Assembly (NCBI GenBank): GCA_014894735.1
Contig: JADBKX010000052.1
Coordinates: 1,700 to 10,263 of the forward strand
From: Candidatus Sediminicultor sextus
GTDB lineage: Bacteria > Atribacterota > Phoenicimicrobiia > Phoenicimicrobiales > Phoenicimicrobiaceae
DNA length: 8,564 bases
Reading direction: 5' to 3'
In this document: positions 6,753 to 8,564 of the stretch, piece after piece
How the letters are laid out: each line of letters begins with the position of its first letter
Position numbering within the stretch: the stretch's first letter is position 1
Position numbers and translations under genes: made by a program
Notes under the pieces: model-generated
Seen by the model: only the letters and a program-made list of their open reading frames with translations
Told to the model about the DNA's origin: nothing
The model's database searches: none

Positions 6753-6795
6753 AAAAAGTTAACCAAAGGTGCCAGGCACCTTTGGTTAACTTTTT
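6753..6795 (-). repeat. Hairpin repeat copy 3 (wecA-galE junction)
   Basis: This is a perfect inverted repeat. The left arm AAAAGTTAACCAAAGGTGCC (6754-6773) and its exact complement at 6775-6794 flank a single A (6774), and one further A/T pair extends the arms to 21 bp. It starts 3 nt after the wecA stop in the sense direction and ends 21 nt before the galE ATG, leaving the galE ribosome binding site free. In sense RNA the 3' side ends in five U. It is identical to copy 1 over 41 bp. It may act as an attenuating or RNA-protecting hairpin, or as a dispersed REP-like element. Confidence 0.9.
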
Positions 6796-6798
6796 ACA

Positions 6799-7722
6799 TT
6801 AGAGTGCTAAAACAAGGGCAATTACGCTGCAGATGGCGCTTATTCCCCATAAGATAAACACCACATTCTTATGTGCTATCCCCCTGGTTAAAAGTCGATG
6901 GTGGAGATGCCCTTTATCGGCCTGGAATATAGGATAATGCCCCCGGTATCTCCTCCAGATAGCAAACAGGGTATCAACAATAGGTAGAGCCAGAATAATA
7001 ATAGGAATTAAAATAAAAAAAGCATTCCCACTGTTTAATACCCACAAAGCCCCTATAGAGGCTAACATGAAACCGGCAAAGGTACTGCCGGAATCCCCCA
7101 AAAAGATTTTAGCCGGATAAAAATTAAATTTTAAAAAAGCTAATATGCTCCCTGCCAGGGCAATAGATATAAGACTGAGAGCCTCTAAATTTTGTCTTAA
7201 GCCTAAAATAAGAAAAGTTACTAAGGCAATAAGGGAAATTCCACAAGCCAGCCCGTCTAAACCGTCTATCAAATTGATGGCATTAGTTACTCCCACTATC
7301 CAGAAGATTAAAATAGGATAAAGAAGATAACCTAACAGATCAAAAATTTTTAATTGATTAACTATAAAACTATTTATTAAATCACTGTTATATATAATCA
7401 CTATTAAGGCGGGAACCATTTGAATAATGAATTTATGCTTGGGAGAAAGATCTACTATGTCATCTACCACCCCTAATAACAATATGATTACCCCGCCTAT
7501 CAAGAGGGCTTTAATCTGTCCTTCTATCTGCACCACAAAGAGCAGACTCAGTAAAAACCCAAAAAAAATAACTATCCCTCCCAAATTGGGGATAGCTTCC
7601 TCGTGTATTTTACGATGACCAGGCATATCTATCATATTTTGTTTTTTCCCTACACGCGCCATATAGGGAGTTAAAATATACGAGACCATAAAGGCAATAA
7701 CTCCAACTTCAATGTATTTCAA
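6799..7722 (-). CDS. wecA: WecA/TagO-type undecaprenyl-phosphate N-acetylhexosamine-1-phosphate transferase
   Basis: This polytopic inner-membrane enzyme (PF00953 family) transfers a sugar-1-phosphate, usually GlcNAc-1-P from UDP-GlcNAc, to undecaprenyl phosphate, the first step of a lipid-linked glycan. At 307 aa it is a little short for the family but complete. Visible motifs are: PNLGG (45-49); GVVDDIVD (84-91), the Mg-binding DD region; NAINLIDGLDGL (147-158); FLGDSGS (207-213); the PIVDT region with D250; and DKGHLHHRLL (269-278), the HxHH signature of the WecA/TagO branch as opposed to MraY. About ten hydrophobic segments span the sequence. The start is TTG with AGGAGA 8 nt upstream. 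The gene ends 4 nt before a 41-bp hairpin repeat, and galE follows after 67 bp. The exact sugar (GlcNAc versus another HexNAc) cannot be read from sequence; the tagO or rfe names would be equally apt. Confidence 0.92.
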   Translation of the reverse strand: MKYIEVGVIAFMVSYILTPYMARVGKKQNMIDMPGHRKIHEEAIPNLGGIVIFFGFLLSLLFVVQIEGQIKALLIGGVIILLLGVVDDIVDLSPKHKFIIQMVPALIVIIYNSDLINSFIVNQLKIFDLLGYLLYPILIFWIVGVTNAINLIDGLDGLACGISLIALVTFLILGLRQNLEALSLISIALAGSILAFLKFNFYPAKIFLGDSGSTFAGFMLASIGALWVLNSGNAFFILIPIIILALPIVDTLFAIWRRYRGHYPIFQADKGHLHHRLLTRGIAHKNVVFILWGISAICSVIALVLAL

Positions 7723-7826
7723 ATAAATATTCTCCTGTTTATTAATTCATCAATTTGCCAATTGATTTATTCTCTAACTGGCCAACTAATCAATTTAATC
7801 AATTCATTGATTCGCAAATTATTAAT
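7723..7826. repeat. AT-rich spacer with clustered AATCAAT/ATTGATT inverted repeats
   Basis: The spacer between the isomerase and wecA carries five copies of an ATCAATT-like heptamer in alternating orientation. ATCAATT 7749-7755 pairs with AATTGAT 7760-7766 around a 4-base loop. AATCAAT 7797-7803 pairs with ATTGATT 7806-7812 around 2 bases. TAATCAATT is tandemly duplicated at 7787-7795 and 7796-7804. There is no T-run after either stem on the minus strand, so these are not standard terminators. They may be operator-like sites, RNA structure or simple-sequence noise. No convincing promoter was found here. Confidence 0.5.
7731..7736 (-). promoter_or_regulatory. Shine-Dalgarno AGGAGA fixing the TTG start of wecA
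   Basis: AGGAGA on the minus strand lies 8 nt upstream of TTG at 7722-7720. The upstream frame closes at a TGA (7749-7747) with no ATG or GTG between, and the next in-frame ATG is residue 12, inside the first membrane segment. This site therefore supports a TTG start. Confidence 0.75.
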
Positions 7827-8564
7827 TTATTTGGCTAATTCTTTCTTTAGATCTTCTATGCAGGATACTGGTGAAGGGTCAACCTGATTTAATATTGCTA
7901 AATAATAGCTCGCCAGATCGCCTAAAAAAATTAGCGAAAACATGCGGGCCATCTTCCCTTTACCTTCGGTAGGGCAAACCATAAACTCGGCTACTTTGCC
8001 TTGAATAATCTTGCGGGTAATTTTCCGTCTCTGCTCCACCCTCAAAAGCCCTTCTTTATCTTGAAGATAAATAATTTTGACCTGTCTGTTTATGTTATTT
8101 TCTATTTCATAGCCCACTATTTCGTTATGGTCGAGTTCAGGAAATGTATTCCAAAAACAAGGCCATTTACTATTTTCGTTTATCTGGGTCTTCCAACGCA
8201 TCGCCACTGCTTCTAATAATCCTTCAGAACCGTAAATCAGGGGCAGATGCTGATACAGAATCAAGGCTACCTTCTTGGCTAGATTGTTTTCGCTGGGAGA
8301 TTTAGCACAATATTCCCTAGAAAGGTCTTGTAAAATGCTGATTGTCTCTTCTATCTCACTGCTTCTTTCCTTTATCAAGCCCAGTCTTTCTAAAGCTTTT
8401 AATATAGGAAAGAACAGATAAGAAATGGCGGCTCGAGGCTGAATTCCTACTGGTACTTTAATCACAGGAAAGTTATTCTCTTGGGAAAGGACCGCTAATT
8501 TACCCCCTGAAGTTAAAGCAATGATTCTGGCTTTGGCTTCCAAGCATTTCTTCAAGGTAGAGAT
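7827..8564 (-). CDS. Bifunctional phosphoglucose/phosphomannose isomerase, C-terminal part (5' end outside window)
   Basis: This protein interconverts glucose-6-phosphate or mannose-6-phosphate with fructose-6-phosphate in the cytoplasm. About 245 codons are visible. The frame is open to the window edge, where the residues IST precede a TTG that encodes an internal leucine, so the true start lies beyond the window. The first visible residues (ISTLKKCLEAKARIIALTSGGKL) look like the part after the SGNTEET phosphate-binding loop of a SIS domain. The second SIS half carries the family signature: residues 124-130 INENSK and 138-145 PELDHNE, counted from the TTG. E127 and H143 are spaced exactly like the Glu/His catalytic pair of the characterised Pyrobaculum PGI/PMI (16 apart). 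RWKTQ (120-124) and a lysine near 237 also fit the family. The stop is TAA at 7827-7829, 104 bp before wecA. It could feed mannose- or glucose-derived nucleotide sugars to the glycan genes downstream; that link is inference. Confidence 0.9.
   Translation of the reverse strand: MSTLKKCLEAKARIIALTSGGKLAVLSQENNFPVIKVPVGIQPRAAISYLFFPILKALERLGLIKERSSEIEETISILQDLSREYCAKSPSENNLAKKVALILYQHLPLIYGSEGLLEAVAMRWKTQINENSKWPCFWNTFPELDHNEIVGYEIENNINRQVKIIYLQDKEGLLRVEQRRKITRKIIQGKVAEFMVCPTEGKGKMARMFSLIFLGDLASYYLAILNQVDPSPVSCIEDLKKELAK

Noticed and set aside
1158..6795. Hairpin repeats as a CRISPR array or as ends of one transposon
   Set aside because: Copies are kilobases apart with intact housekeeping genes between, and there is no regular spacing, no transposase and no visible target-site duplication.
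8553..8555. TTG at 8555 as the start of the isomerase gene
   Set aside because: The frame stays open upstream to the window edge, and the residues fit the interior of the first SIS domain of PGI/PMI enzymes, so this codon is an internal leucine.

Overview
The window is a low-GC (by eye roughly 35-37%) bacterial segment in which every supported gene lies on the minus strand. Read in the direction of transcription (from high to low coordinates), the order is: C-terminal part of a bifunctional phosphoglucose/phosphomannose isomerase (runs off the window end); a WecA/TagO-type polyprenyl-phosphate sugar-1-phosphate transferase; a GalE-like NAD-dependent sugar epimerase; a large protein joining a decayed WecA-like membrane domain to a WecG/TagA/CpsF (GT26) glycosyltransferase; then mreD, a class B penicillin-binding protein 2 (mrdA-type) and rodA. 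The gene content fits a walled, rod-forming bacterium that builds an undecaprenyl-linked surface glycan. Low GC, two TTG starts with strong Shine-Dalgarno sequences and a PGI/PMI-type isomerase would suit a low-GC anaerobe or a candidate phylum such as Atribacterota or Aerophobota. That taxonomic guess is weak and rests on impression only.

Region by region: 7827-8564 is sugar-phosphate interconversion. Positions 7723-7826 are an AT-rich spacer full of AATCAAT/ATTGATT inverted repeats. Positions 3819-7722 are a glycan block (lipid-linked sugar initiation, nucleotide-sugar epimerisation, second-sugar addition). Positions 3521-3818 are a non-coding AT-rich gap with a possible promoter. Positions 8-3520 are the elongasome block mreD-PBP2-rodA, without mreB or mreC in the window. 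The isomerase and epimerase can supply precursors, WecA can start the lipid-linked chain, and the GT26 enzyme can add the next sugar. RodA polymerises and PBP2 cross-links lateral-wall peptidoglycan, with MreD as membrane scaffold. Both blocks draw on undecaprenyl phosphate.

Two things stand out. First, three copies of a 41-bp near-perfect inverted repeat (20-bp arms around one base) sit immediately after the stop codons of wecA, mreD and the PBP2 gene, each just upstream of the next ribosome binding site. The only arm substitution becomes a G-U wobble in the sense-strand RNA. Second, the first ~285 residues of the GT26 protein look like a WecA domain that aligns by eye with the intact WecA encoded two genes upstream, but has lost nearly all catalytic motifs. 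The HxHH region is lost and lies beside a (Gly-Ser)n microsatellite. Three genuine coding or structural oddities of simple-sequence origin also occur in galE and the GT26 gene.
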